From GCA-2720975 sp964467985 (lineage in GTDB: Bacteria; Planctomycetota; UBA1135; GCA-002686595): DNA of 64,000 nt. This document shows, piece by piece, positions 18,461-27,551 of this stretch; positions within the stretch are counted from its first letter, which is position 1; the number at the start of each line of letters is the position of its first letter. The notes beneath the pieces were generated by a model, which was given only the letters and a program-made list of their open reading frames with translations, had not been told where the DNA came from and ran no database searches. The stretch covers positions 62,001 to 126,000 of the forward strand of contig CAYXTP010000006.1 of the NCBI GenBank assembly GCA_964467985.1. Direction: 5' to 3'. A program made the translations under genes and the position numbers.

Positions 18461-20301
18461 GACTCGTCTCCCCCACGCCGCCCCAGGTTCCAGGCCAGTC
18501 CGAAACCCAAGACTAGCGCCAAGGTGAGCAGGACGGGCACCCACATCGAGCGCGCTTCGGCGGAGCGAGCCTGGTCCCGTGCTCGCTCAGCCTGTTCCAA
18601 TCGACGGTCGAGCTCCGCTTGGTTGCTGGCGGCGGGCAATTGCGTGAGTCCCATTTCCTCCAACGCCTGCTCTTCGAAATTGACCAGGTCCCGATGCCGA
18701 GGTACACGGCGGCGCAGATCGATCAGATCCTCTCCCTGGGTTAGCCAGTCGACCACGTTCATCAAGAGCAATTGATTCTCCCGGCGCCCGATGAAAGGGT
18801 AGAGGTCGTAGTTGTCCGCGTCCCGCAACCAGTCGGCATCGCCGAAAATCACAACGCGCGCATCGTTCTCCCGGGACAAAACCTGCTCATCCGTAGTGCG
18901 CTCAGTTGTCGTCGAGTCCGAATCGAGCAAGACATCGTAGGCGGCCGGTGCTGCATCTTCGAAAGGCGAAGGCAGGCGGCCTGAGAGGACCACGGCCAGA
19001 TCGTAGGTCCGGGCGGGTCGCGGGGATGCCGCCTCGATCACGCTGCGCGCTTCGATCTGCTCCTGATCCGTCACGTGGCGATCTTCGATGTCAATGCGGT
19101 ACGCGCGCTCAGAACTGCTCAAGAGGGCCAGCCGAGTGACCCCCTCGGGCGGGTCCATGGGAGCGATGGGCTGAGCCCAACTGAAGACCGGGCGCTGCAG
19201 AGCCGTGACCGCGGGGTGCGTGGGGTTGACCCCTTGCTCGTGTACTTCAACCAGAAGGGGGTGCCTGCAGGTCTCGCGGGTCGCGCGTGGTTTTCCCGTC
19301 TGGGGGTCAGGGGCGTCAGGTCGCAACCACCCCTGCTCAGCCGCCCAAGCCGGATCCCAGACGTGGTGCAGGGTCGGCCATGCTCCCCAGGTCTGCAGCA
19401 AGTGTTCGAGGCCGGTGGGCAGGGGTTGCTTGCCCTGTGCTGCTCCGGCGCGCTCCAGCGCCAGCCAAGAGAAGTCCGCCTGATCCACGCAAATCACGAG
19501 ACGCCCACCGCGCTGCACGTACTGGTCTAACTCGAAGGCAGCGCGCGGGTGGAGTTGGGTAGGACGAACAACGAATACCAGATCCAGGTCAGGCGGGATC
19601 GCGTCACCAAACTCCAAGCCCGTCACGTCTACAACTGAATGCTGGCGTTGCAAGAGAGCGCGCGCCGTCTCGTAGCTGGAAAGCGTGGCGTTCATGGGGT
19701 TCTCGAGCTTTCGTTCCCACTCCCCCAGCCAGCCCACTTTTACGCGTCGGTCTCGGACCAGTGAATAGACGGCCGATACGAACTGCACTTCGAAGCTGCG
19801 CGGGTCGACCACTTCAAGCACGTGTTGGCGGCCCCGATACTGGAGCTGCAAACCAAAAAACACAGCTTGACGAACGAGCTGTGTCCCTTGAACGGACTCC
19901 TGCGTGATGGGCTGAATCCCCAATTGTCCGGCGCGTGCCGCGGCCTGACTCGACGTGGAAGGGTCCAGATCCACGAGTTCCATGTGATTACCGGCCAAGG
20001 CCTGGAACTCTTGCAACTGCCCTTGGATGTGGGACTTGGCCAAGGCCACTTGTCCGGACTCCATGTGTCCGGTGAAGAAAGTTGTGACCTGCAGCCGGTC
20101 CTCGAGTCCTCCCAAGATGCGCGCGGAGGCATCAGAGAGCGCGTAGAGCTGGTCTTCGGAGAGATCCTTGCGCCGCGGCAGGTGTTGCCTGGCGAGGTCG
20201 TTACCCACAACGACCAGCGCCAGCAAAATGATCGCGGTCAACCAGGTATTCAACCGCAGGGTCAATCGCGTGGGCCGAGTCTTGGATTGAGCAGGAGCCA
20301 T
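18457..20301 (-). CDS. GldG-like ABC transporter auxiliary protein
   Basis: A 614-residue protein with an N-terminal TM segment (~17-35), a GldG/IFT52-like periplasmic domain and a C-terminal TM segment (WVPVLLTLALVLGFGLAWNL). The opening DLSEDQLYALSDASARIL and LEDRLQVTTFF is typical of the family that includes gliding protein GldG and ABC_transp_aux. The ATG at 20299-20301 precedes the anchor. It sits four bases after the permease gene and overlaps the DUF4340 gene. The complex probably works at the envelope; a gliding function cannot be claimed from this alone. Confidence 0.85.
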   Translation of the reverse strand: MAPAQSKTRPTRLTLRLNTWLTAIILLALVVVGNDLARQHLPRRKDLSEDQLYALSDASARILGGLEDRLQVTTFFTGHMESGQVALAKSHIQGQLQEFQALAGNHMELVDLDPSTSSQAAARAGQLGIQPITQESVQGTQLVRQAVFFGLQLQYRGRQHVLEVVDPRSFEVQFVSAVYSLVRDRRVKVGWLGEWERKLENPMNATLSSYETARALLQRQHSVVDVTGLEFGDAIPPDLDLVFVVRPTQLHPRAAFELDQYVQRGGRLVICVDQADFSWLALERAGAAQGKQPLPTGLEHLLQTWGAWPTLHHVWDPAWAAEQGWLRPDAPDPQTGKPRATRETCRHPLLVEVHEQGVNPTHPAVTALQRPVFSWAQPIAPMDPPEGVTRLALLSSSERAYRIDIEDRHVTDQEQIEARSVIEAASPRPARTYDLAVVLSGRLPSPFEDAAPAAYDVLLDSDSTTTERTTDEQVLSRENDARVVIFGDADWLRDADNYDLYPFIGRRENQLLLMNVVDWLTQGEDLIDLRRRVPRHRDLVNFEEQALEEMGLTQLPAASNQAELDRRLEQAERARDQARSAEARSMWVPVLLTLALVLGFGLAWNLGRRGGDES

Positions 20302-20305
20302 GGAC

Positions 20306-21055
20306 CTACCTCCAGCGCCGTCCTTCGACGACAAGTGCATTGAGGATGAGGCCCAGAGCCACGAGGAGCGCGAAGTACACAGCGTCGCGCAGATCCAACA
20401 CACCGCGCGCCGCACTGTCCAAGAAGTGTGTGCTCGGACAGGCATAGTCCACGAGTGCCGCAAGCTGTACGGGCAGGACGTCAACGAGCAGGCGCAACAC
20501 CCACAGCATTCCCAAGACCAGGGCTCCCATCAGGAAAGCCAGCAGCTGGTGGGAGGAGAGCGCGGACACCACCTGGGCCAGGGCCACGTAGCCCGCGCCT
20601 AGGAGAAAGGCTCCGGCCAGGCCACACCACACGGTGGACCAGTCCAGATGCCCCAGGCCGGAGACCGTCCAAGCCACGGGCAGGATCGAGAGGGTCACGA
20701 GTAGGCAGACGAGCAACCAAGAGGCCAGGAACTTGCCCAGCACGACTTCGCGTATGTGCACAGGGTGGGTCAAGAGCAACTCTTCGGTGCCCGTGCTGCG
20801 CTCCTCTGACCAAGTGCCCATGGTGAGCGCTGGTACCAAGAAGGCCAACAACAAGGGCAGCCAGGTGAAGAGCACGATCAGGCTCGCTTGTCCTCCGGCC
20901 CATAGGCTCGGCAGTGGAACCGGTCCGATGGGGTAGCCCATGAAGAAGAACAGGCCGGCCTGGACGAGCACGAAGAGTCCAATGGTCACGTAGGCCACGG
21001 GCGAGTCGAAGGCAGCGACCCACTCGCGCTTGAAGATGGCCAGGGTGCGACTCAA
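20306..21055 (-). CDS. ABC-2 type permease (GldF-like)
   Basis: A 249-residue membrane protein with six hydrophobic segments. It begins TLAIFKREWVAAFDSPVAYV, the usual start of GldF/NosY-like permeases. A TTG start at 21053-21055 is preferred: it overlaps the ATPase stop as TTGA, has a GGGAGG-type ribosome site just upstream, and leaves the conserved N-terminus intact. The longer open frame to 21145 lies inside the ATPase gene. It pairs with the ATPase upstream to form the exporter core. Confidence 0.83.
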   Translation of the reverse strand: MSRTLAIFKREWVAAFDSPVAYVTIGLFVLVQAGLFFFMGYPIGPVPLPSLWAGGQASLIVLFTWLPLLLAFLVPALTMGTWSEERSTGTEELLLTHPVHIREVVLGKFLASWLLVCLLVTLSILPVAWTVSGLGHLDWSTVWCGLAGAFLLGAGYVALAQVVSALSSHQLLAFLMGALVLGMLWVLRLLVDVLPVQLAALVDYACPSTHFLDSAARGVLDLRDAVYFALLVALGLILNALVVEGRRWR

Positions 21056-22065
21056 ATCCCCTCCCCCCGGGCACCGGCCCGCGTGCAATCCAAGAAAACG
21101 CGCTCCAAAGTCGGTACGTCGTGGCGCAATTCCAACAAGGGCCAACAGCGGTCGTGGGCTAGAGCGGACAGCCTCTCGGCCACATCAAAGCGTTCGCTCA
21201 CTTCCAGCTGCAAGCGCAGTCGGCCGTTGTTTCCGCGGCCAGACACGCTGCAGGTCATGACGCCTTGGATTTCAGAGCAGGCAACCTGGGCCTCGGCTTC
21301 GGGAGCCACCAGGGTCACGAGCAGGCACTCTTCGCGGCCCGCAGAGAGATCCAACAGACTGCCGTCGGCCACGATGCGCCCGCCAGCCAGGATGATCACG
21401 CGTCTGCAAACCTCCTCGACTTCCGGCAACACATGAGTCGAGAGGAGAATGGTCTTGGTCTCCGCAAGCGCGACGATGCGGTCACGGACTCGCACGATTT
21501 CGGCAGGATCCAATCCGGAAGTGGGCTCATCGAGAATGAGCACTTCTGGATCGCTGATCAGGGCTTGGGCCAGTCCCACGCGCTGGCGGTAGCCCTTGGA
21601 GAGCGTTCCGATCTTGCGCTGTGTGTAACCCGCAAGATCCGTGGCTTCAAAGACGCGCTCCAGGGCATCCGCTCGCGCGCGGCGACTCAAACCGCGCAAT
21701 TCCCCCACAAACTGCAGGTAGCGGTCGACGCGCATGTCGCTGTACAGCGGCGTGCTTTCCGGCAAGTAACCCAAGGCGGCTCGCGCTTGTCGGCCTTCGC
21801 TCTCCATAGGATGGCCCGCGATCTGCACCTCGCCAGCATCGGGGTGCAGGTAGCCGGTGAGCATGCGCATCGTCGTGCTCTTGCCCGCGCCATTGGGGCC
21901 CAGGAAACCGACGATTTCGCCGCGGCCCACTTCAAGGCTCACGTCCTGCACGGCCCGCACACTTCCGTAGTGCTTCACCAAACCAGCGGCCCGAATCATG
22001 GGCTGCTCAGGCGCCCCGAGGGCGGCGGTTGGTTCAACAGTGTCGGCGGTTGAGGCGGAACTCAT
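21052..22065 (-). CDS. ABC transporter ATP-binding protein (GldA-like)
   Basis: A 337-residue ABC ATPase with Walker A GPNGAGKS (~56-63), signature LSKGYRQR (~155) and Walker B VLILDEP (~175). A ~90-residue C-terminal domain is typical of the GldA/NatA-type group. It heads the ATPase-permease-GldG-DUF4340 operon and lies 66 bases after rho on the same strand, so read-through from rho is possible. The substrate is unknown. Confidence 0.9.
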   Translation of the reverse strand: MSSASTADTVEPTAALGAPEQPMIRAAGLVKHYGSVRAVQDVSLEVGRGEIVGFLGPNGAGKSTTMRMLTGYLHPDAGEVQIAGHPMESEGRQARAALGYLPESTPLYSDMRVDRYLQFVGELRGLSRRARADALERVFEATDLAGYTQRKIGTLSKGYRQRVGLAQALISDPEVLILDEPTSGLDPAEIVRVRDRIVALAETKTILLSTHVLPEVEEVCRRVIILAGGRIVADGSLLDLSAGREECLLVTLVAPEAEAQVACSEIQGVMTCSVSGRGNNGRLRLQLEVSERFDVAERLSALAHDRCWPLLELRHDVPTLERVFLDCTRAGARGEGI

Positions 22066-22131
22066 GGGCGGCGGGGATGGAGGTCGCCGAGACGTCGGCC
22101 TGGCCCCGATCCGGGTGGGGGATGAGCAGTC

Positions 22132-23727
22132 CTAGGCGTCGGGGTCGACTTCAAAGCGCTTGAGGAAGTCGTCGGTCTTATCCACCTCCGAGAGGCGAGT
22201 AATCAACAACTCCATGGCCTCGATGAAGTTCATGCGCAACAGCACGCGGCGCAGGGTGTGCACGAGTTTCACCCGTCGCATCCCGAACAGCTTCTCCTCC
22301 TTGCGGGTACCGGCTTTCTCCACATCAATGGCGGGGAAGACGCGGCGGTCGGCCAACTTGCGGTTGAGCACCATCTCCATGTTGCCTGTGCCCTTGAACT
22401 CCTCAAAGACCATTTGATCCATGCGGCTGCCCGTCTGAACCAAAGTTGTACCCAGGATGGTCAGACTGCCGGCCTCCACAGTGTTGCGGGCTGAACCGAA
22501 TATCTTGCGCGGACGCTCCATGGCGCGGCTATCGAGTCCACCCGACATGGTGCGCCCCGATCCCGCCTGGTTGTTGTAGGCCCTGGCGAGACGGGTGATC
22601 GAGTCGAGCAGTATGACGACCTCCTCTCCCAACTCCACCAACCGACAGGCGCGTTTCCAGGCGGCTTCAGCGGTCTGGATGTGGATCTTGGAAGTCTCGT
22701 CCGAAGTGGACACGAACAACTGAGCACGCTCCACCGACCGACGCCACTCGGTAGCCTCTTCAGGCCGTTCGTCCACCAGGACGATCATCAGGTGCACGTC
22801 CGGATAGCCCTTCTCAATCCCGGCGGCGAACTGGCGCATGATCGTGGTCTTGCCTGTTCGCGGGGGTGCAACGATCAAACCACGCTGACCACGACCGATC
22901 GGACACAAGAGATCCACGATGCGCATGGACACGTCATCGGTGATGTCCCCCACTGCGTAGTGGAAGTCGGGATCAATGCTGGTGAGGTTCTTGAAAGGGG
23001 TCTGATTGCGCCACTTGCCGGGCTCTTCCCCGTCGACCTTGTGGATCTCTGCCAGTTGATAGCGGTGCTTCTGGCCGCGTGAGATGGGACCGCTCACGAT
23101 GGCCCCTTCGGGCAACCTATATTTCTTGATCAGGTGCTTGGGGACGAAGATGTCCTCCTTGGACTGTCGATAGCCCGCTTCTTCGCGGCGCAGGGCGCCG
23201 TAGTCGCCCTTCTCCATCATGAACAGGCCCGTTTCCACTCGAGAGTCAAAGCGTTCGCCCGAAGCGGCCGGCTTGTGTTTGCCGCGCTGCGGAGATGAGG
23301 GGGCCTCGCCCCGATCCTTGCCGTGGGCGCCGTCGCCACCGGACTTGCCGCGGCCGCCACGGCGCCGTCGACGACGACGCGGACGTCCGGATTGACGCTC
23401 TGTGCCCGACGCTTGGCCCTCGTTCGGACGTGCTTCGGAACCGGCTCCTGAGTCGGATGCGGCTGTCTTGGATCCCTCCGGAGAGGCCTGAGAATCGGAC
23501 GGCGGCTGGGCCTTGGCTTCTTGCTCGACCGCCGGGGCCCCCCGCCCCTGCTTGGCGGGCGCGCTCGCCTGTTTCTTGTTGCCGGTCTTCTTGGTCGCTT
23601 TCTTGGCCGCTTTCTTGCGTTTCTTCTTCGCCTTCTTGCGCTGGGGAGTCGGCTCCTCACCGGGCATGGCCCCAAAGGGCAGCCCGTCCGAATCGCGGCT
23701 GGTAGTCGTGCCTTCCTTAGAAGCCAA
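22132..23727 (-). CDS. rho: Transcription termination factor Rho with long basic N-terminal extension
   Basis: A 531-residue hexameric RNA helicase that ends transcription. The first ~160 residues are a low-complexity extension rich in Lys/Ala (KKAKKKRKKAAKKATKK) and Arg (RPRRRRRRRGGRGKSGG). The RNA-binding cold-shock-like domain follows (GAIVSGPISRGQKHRY), then the ATPase with P-loop PPRTGKTT (~287) and VILLDSITRLARAYN. The annotated start is a TTG at 23725-23727 with GAGG five bases upstream; an ATG at codon 21 is the alternative. A small ORF with a strong ribosome site overlaps this start. Confidence 0.95.
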   Translation of the reverse strand: MASKEGTTTSRDSDGLPFGAMPGEEPTPQRKKAKKKRKKAAKKATKKTGNKKQASAPAKQGRGAPAVEQEAKAQPPSDSQASPEGSKTAASDSGAGSEARPNEGQASGTERQSGRPRRRRRRRGGRGKSGGDGAHGKDRGEAPSSPQRGKHKPAASGERFDSRVETGLFMMEKGDYGALRREEAGYRQSKEDIFVPKHLIKKYRLPEGAIVSGPISRGQKHRYQLAEIHKVDGEEPGKWRNQTPFKNLTSIDPDFHYAVGDITDDVSMRIVDLLCPIGRGQRGLIVAPPRTGKTTIMRQFAAGIEKGYPDVHLMIVLVDERPEEATEWRRSVERAQLFVSTSDETSKIHIQTAEAAWKRACRLVELGEEVVILLDSITRLARAYNNQAGSGRTMSGGLDSRAMERPRKIFGSARNTVEAGSLTILGTTLVQTGSRMDQMVFEEFKGTGNMEMVLNRKLADRRVFPAIDVEKAGTRKEEKLFGMRRVKLVHTLRRVLLRMNFIEAMELLITRLSEVDKTDDFLKRFEVDPDA

Positions 23728-23905
23728 GGTGTCCTCGATCGATCAGGGGGCCGGAGCCCCGGGTGAAGTCCGCGCTCCAGAGGTGCGCAGGATGGGGGGA
23801 ATACGTTGCTCGCTGTCTACGTGCGTGGGGTCCGTTACTGGGCCCTATCTGGGGGACGCGCTCCAGGGGAACGTGTCCTTCGCGAAGCACGACGGTCAGC
23901 CCCAT
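23717..23905 (-). CDS. Small leader ORF overlapping the rho start
   Basis: A 62-codon ORF begins with ATG at 23903-23905, preceded by a near-consensus ribosome site (AAAGGAGAT, four bases before the ATG). It ends with TAA inside the first codons of rho, an 11-base overlap that would couple the two. Its first 17 codons have GC-rich third positions and read MGLTVVLREGHVPLERV, which resembles the N-terminus of ribosomal protein bS21 (M-G-x-x-V-V-x-R-E-G-x-x-L-E-R). The rest has no S21 character and weaker coding bias. It may be a regulatory leader peptide or the stump of a lost rpsU gene; the resemblance could also be chance. Confidence 0.45.
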   Translation of the reverse strand: MGLTVVLREGHVPLERVPQIGPSNGPHARRQRATYSPHPAHLWSADFTRGSGPLIDRGHLGF

Positions 23906-24259
23906 GGGGATCTCCTTTACATCCATCCGATTGCGGAGGATCGGGAATCCCCGGGACTCACGGTCGCGGGCAGGGTCAGAGACCGGCTAGCCGACCCGCA
24001 GGGGATCCGACCGGAGGTCGATGCTGACTCGTCAGCCTGACACTAGGCCAGAAGACCGACGACATTCAAGAGCATGCCCGAATCAGGCGTGCTCGTCCAG
24101 TCCAAAGACCCTTGCAATCGCCATCAAACGCCCAATTCCTCCGTCCCCGGCCATCGCGGGCCCAACCCGGGATTCCCGTCAAAAATGTGCAATTCGCAGG
24201 GGTGGAGGCCTCTGGTCCCAAGCACCTCCGCCAGTACCACGCACCCCGGCTTGGCGCGC
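23906..24259. other. Non-coding stretch between rho leader and TauE gene
   Basis: These 354 bases contain no convincing gene on either strand. The part nearest rho probably holds its promoter. A short perfect palindrome GCTGAC-TC-GTCAGC lies at about 24022-24035. The long open frame crossing this region on the minus strand is a shadow of neighbouring genes. Confidence 0.4.
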
Positions 24260-24997
24260 TCAAATCCACGCAGAGGCGAGCAGTCGCAGGGCCAGCCCGG
24301 TGAGAACCACGCGGTAGATCAAGCGGAAGCGCGCCTCGCTCAAGCGCGAGAGGATTTTCTTGCCGACCCAGGTCCCCACGACGACTGCGGCCGCTAGAGG
24401 CAACACGCGCGGGAGCTCCGCTGCGAAAGCGAACCCCACAACGCCAAAGGCTACGATTTTCTGCAGGTGAATGAACACTTGGCAGGCGGCCTTGGTGGCG
24501 ACGATCTCTTCCTTGCTCCATCCGTCGCGCAAGAAGAAGGGCGCGGTCAATGGACCGGTTGCTCCGACCACGACACCCAGGGTGCCAGCCAGCACCCCCA
24601 CCGCCGCGAATGACGATCTCTCTCCCCAGCCGACCTTCCAGTTCTTTGGTTTCCACGTGGCAAAGATGACCAGCGCTCCGATCATCACGCGCGTCTGCTG
24701 CGAGTCCAGCTGAGCCGCCAAAGCCAGCCCAAGTACGGGAAAGGGCAACGCACACAGGGCAAAGGTGCGCCAACTGGACCAGCGCACGTGCTTGCGAAAG
24801 AGGACGGCCCGCGTCGCGTTCGATGTCAACTGAACGAGCGCATGAATGGGAATCGCTAGCGCCGGTTCCAGTCCACACAGGAAGAGGACCAGCAGTAGGA
24901 AAATCCCTCCGCCCATGCCCAGGAAGCCCGAGATGGTGGACCCCACGAGCGCGGCTCCCACCAACACGACAAGGGTCATGAGCTCCAGTTCGGCCAT
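24260..24997 (-). CDS. TauE/SafE family membrane permease
   Basis: A 245-residue polytopic protein with about seven to eight TM segments and the family hallmarks GFLGMGGGIFLLLVLF near the start and a second glycine-rich repeat (GVVVGATGPLTAPF) in the middle. TauE/SafE proteins are putative exporters of sulfite, sulfoacetate or other organosulfur anions. The substrate is not evident. It is a single gene without operon partners, next to insertion-sequence debris. Confidence 0.85.
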   Translation of the reverse strand: MAELELMTLVVLVGAALVGSTISGFLGMGGGIFLLLVLFLCGLEPALAIPIHALVQLTSNATRAVLFRKHVRWSSWRTFALCALPFPVLGLALAAQLDSQQTRVMIGALVIFATWKPKNWKVGWGERSSFAAVGVLAGTLGVVVGATGPLTAPFFLRDGWSKEEIVATKAACQVFIHLQKIVAFGVVGFAFAAELPRVLPLAAAVVVGTWVGKKILSRLSEARFRLIYRVVLTGLALRLLASAWI

Positions 24998-25008
24998 GAC
25001 CTGATTCT

Positions 25009-25827
25009 GTGGGATGGGCGCCCGCCCGTTCTACCCTGCAGCCAGCGCAAGTCCTCGCGGCGGGTGGCTGGCGCAATTTGCACAGTCCCGATCGACCATC
25101 GAAGGCCCTGATTGAGTTTCGGATCACCCGCGGGCGCGAAGGCCCGAGCCGTTTATTGGGCGACTGGTCGGGGACGATCATTGCCGATGGCTGCTCTGGG
25201 TACGACGAAGTGGTGCGCATGAACGGCATTCGGCGTGCGGGCTATTGGTCACATGCGAGGCGCAAGCTCAAGGAGGCCCTGGACACGGGGTCCACGAGCG
25301 CGGCCGGGGCATTGGCTCTGGTGCAGAAGCTCTTTCAGGTCGAGCGCCCGATCAATGAACGCGTGCAGGCAGGCGAAATCAACCGGGAAGAGCAACTGAA
25401 GTTGCGCCGGGCGGCGCGTACAAGCAGCTCGGCGGGAGTCGTGGACGCAATCTACGCCGAAGTCGATCGGCTGTGGTCGTTACGCTCGACGCTGCCCAAG
25501 AGCAAGCTCGGCAAGGCGCTGGGTTACCTGCAGTCGCAACGCGGACCTCTCGCGGTCTTCCTGGACGACGCGCGCATCCCGATCCACAACAACGACTCTG
25601 AGCGTGACCTGCGCCACCTAGCCGTGGGTCGCAAGAACTGGCTGGTGTTTGGAAGTCAGCTGGGCGGGGAAGTGGCCTGCCGGCTGTACTCGCTGATGCT
25701 GTCATGCAAGCAGTGCGGCGCGAACCCTGAGGTGTACCTCGAGGATGCGCTGGGGCTGGTCGCGACGACGCCAGCGTCGCAGATCGCCACGCTCACGCCC
25801 TGGGCGTGGCAGGCGGCGCGGCAATAG
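25009..25827 (+). pseudogene. IS66-type transposase, 5'-truncated
   Basis: The frame encodes the C-terminal half of an IS66 transposase. Recognisable homology starts near 25108 with LLGDWSGTIIADGCSGYDEV and continues through NNDSERDLRHLAVGRKNWLVFGS to the C-terminal IS66 domain ending TPWAWQAARQ. Full-length proteins are about 500 residues, so the N-terminal zinc-finger/HTH part and the first catalytic Asp region are missing. No tnpB or tnpA accessory genes are present. The first ~30 residues of the open frame are unrelated sequence. The copy is almost certainly inactive. Confidence 0.85.
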
Positions 25828-25833
25828 GGCTGA

Positions 25834-26043
25834 AAATGCCACGGCAACGGCCCCGAGGTCAAGGTCTTGCAGCCATGGGCTCACCGGACGCGTACCGACA
25901 TTCGCGCCGAGGCATTCTCCGTGGACGACCTTGTGGCCCACCAAACCGAGGCCGCCGTCAAGGCCGCAGGCAAGCTGCGTGTCGAAGGGCGAGACTACGT
26001 CGTGCCGGAAGGGGACATCGCCCACTTCCTGATTGGGAAGTAG
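25834..26043 (+). pseudogene. Remnant of a YchF-type GTPase, C-terminal TGS domain
   Basis: A frame with no start codon, bounded upstream by a stop at 25831, ends in TDIRAEAFSVDDLV, AAVKAAGKLRVEGRDYVV and PEGDIAHF before TAG at 26041. This matches the C-terminus of the ribosome-binding ATPase YchF (HTDF-x-KGFIRAEV, then AAA-x-EAGK-x-R-x-EGK-x-YVV and DGD-x-x-HF), with a short internal deletion around the RGFI segment. It abuts the IS66 remnant on the same strand. The rest of the gene is absent, so it is debris from an insertion or deletion. Confidence 0.6.
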
Positions 26044-26056
26044 GATCTACGCCTAC

Positions 26057-27547
26057 TCAGCGAAATGTCACCGACAAGCCATCGGTAAAATTGGACGTTG
26101 CCCCCGGATTTGCATCCCGAAACCAAGCCTGGAACTTCCAGGTCTCCCCTATGACGACGCTGCTCGGGGGGGAGGTTGGAATCGACGTGAGGTCGGGCGT
26201 TGTGCCGAACGAACCCGCAGTTCCACTGTTCAAGACCTTGGATCCGAAGCGCGCGATGTTGCCGCCCAGGCACAGGTTGCCCTGGCTGCCGCCGGCTAAG
26301 GGCACGAAGCCTTGGGTCCGACTGGCCAGGAAGAAGCCCGGCTGATTGCGGGGCAGGTTCGAGGCCATGAGGGTCAGGAAACTGTCCGCGGCTACGTCCG
26401 TTCCAAAGGCGGACATGGTGGCGGACCTTCCGCTTGAGTTGAGCACCGCCGGCCCGCAAAAATTGCTGCCGATGGAGGGGGCGTACCGGAAGATGTCGAC
26501 CGCGTCGGTATACGTTCCGTTCGCCCCCAGGGTTCGGCCCCCGGCGATGACGGCTACGTTGTGAGTAGGCGAAACTGCCTCCGCCGCGAATTGCCCATGA
26601 ATTGAGATCCGCATGGAAGCCCACTCGCCAGTGGCGGTATTCAATACGTCCGCACCAGAACTTGGGTTGAACCAGTAATCATAGCCACCAGCGAAGATCA
26701 CGTAGGGTCCAACAGACATGGAGACATGTCCGCATCGTCCCCCGCCGGGAGCTAGCAGTGTTTCCCAAGTGCGGTTTGCGATGTCGTATACGTCGATGAA
26801 CCGCGTGGCAGAGCAGCCGCCGCTGACGTAGAGCCTTCCGTCGTTCACCGTCGCGGTCACCCGGCCGCGCATGCGGGGCATGATTGTCCTTGCCCACAGG
26901 CCCGTAGAACTGTCATAGATATCAACCAGAGGCGGGGACGGAGCCCACGGGCTACCACCATCGACTAGGAATGCCAAACGACCATCCGTTTCAGCAGCCG
27001 TCCAGGACTGGCCAGTCTGAAGGTCCACGGTGAACCACCTCTGTGTCGCCAGATCATGGATCTGGGCAACGGACAAGAACCCCTTCCCCGATTCACGAGA
27101 GCCACGATTGAAGATTAGTCTCCCCCCGACGCCTACTCCCGCGAATATGGAAGCGGCCTGAGGCAGGGAGGTCACAGACCAGGTGTCGGCGGACTCGTCG
27201 TACAGGTCGATAATGTCAGTCACTTCGCCCCATACCTGCCTTCGGCCACCAGCAAAAGCGACGATTCCATCACATGCAGCAGCTGCCAGCCGAAACCGTG
27301 GCGTGGAGAGAGCCATCGTGGACCACGTGCCACTGGTCAAGTCATACACCTCGACAGAAGATGTCAGTACTGCAGAGCCTGTGTCGCCACCCGCGAAGTA
27401 AATCTGCCCGTTTGACTCAGTGCCGACGTGATCGGCACGGGCGACAGAGAGCCTCTCCTGAGACCACTGAGCCGGGCAGAGCGCAACCATGGAGCAGAAC
27501 GCCAGCAACCCGGCACCAACTTGAGTGAGAGCGTGACGGTTCACCAT
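26057..27547 (-). CDS. Secreted Kelch-repeat beta-propeller protein
   Basis: A 496-residue protein with an N-terminal signal peptide (VGAGLLAFCSMVALCPAQ) and at least six Kelch-like repeats with paired glycines and a W/Y pattern (GQIYFAGGDTG, VEVYDLTSGTW, DGIVAFAGGR, IDLYDESADTW, LYVSGGCS, VIFAGGYDYW). The C-terminus looks like a small beta-rich domain seen in secreted planctomycete proteins. The ATG at 27545-27547 follows the degraded dehydrogenase stop by four bases, so the two once formed an operon. Ligand unknown. Confidence 0.8.
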   Translation of the reverse strand: MVNRHALTQVGAGLLAFCSMVALCPAQWSQERLSVARADHVGTESNGQIYFAGGDTGSAVLTSSVEVYDLTSGTWSTMALSTPRFRLAAAACDGIVAFAGGRRQVWGEVTDIIDLYDESADTWSVTSLPQAASIFAGVGVGGRLIFNRGSRESGKGFLSVAQIHDLATQRWFTVDLQTGQSWTAAETDGRLAFLVDGGSPWAPSPPLVDIYDSSTGLWARTIMPRMRGRVTATVNDGRLYVSGGCSATRFIDVYDIANRTWETLLAPGGGRCGHVSMSVGPYVIFAGGYDYWFNPSSGADVLNTATGEWASMRISIHGQFAAEAVSPTHNVAVIAGGRTLGANGTYTDAVDIFRYAPSIGSNFCGPAVLNSSGRSATMSAFGTDVAADSFLTLMASNLPRNQPGFFLASRTQGFVPLAGGSQGNLCLGGNIARFGSKVLNSGTAGSFGTTPDLTSIPTSPPSSVVIGETWKFQAWFRDANPGATSNFTDGLSVTFR

Positions 27548-27551
27548 GACA

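Noticed and set aside
24066..25229. 387-codon open frame on the minus strand
   Set aside because: It crosses the TauE/SafE gene and the IS66 remnant in the wrong frame, has Arg/Gly-rich composition and no domain features.
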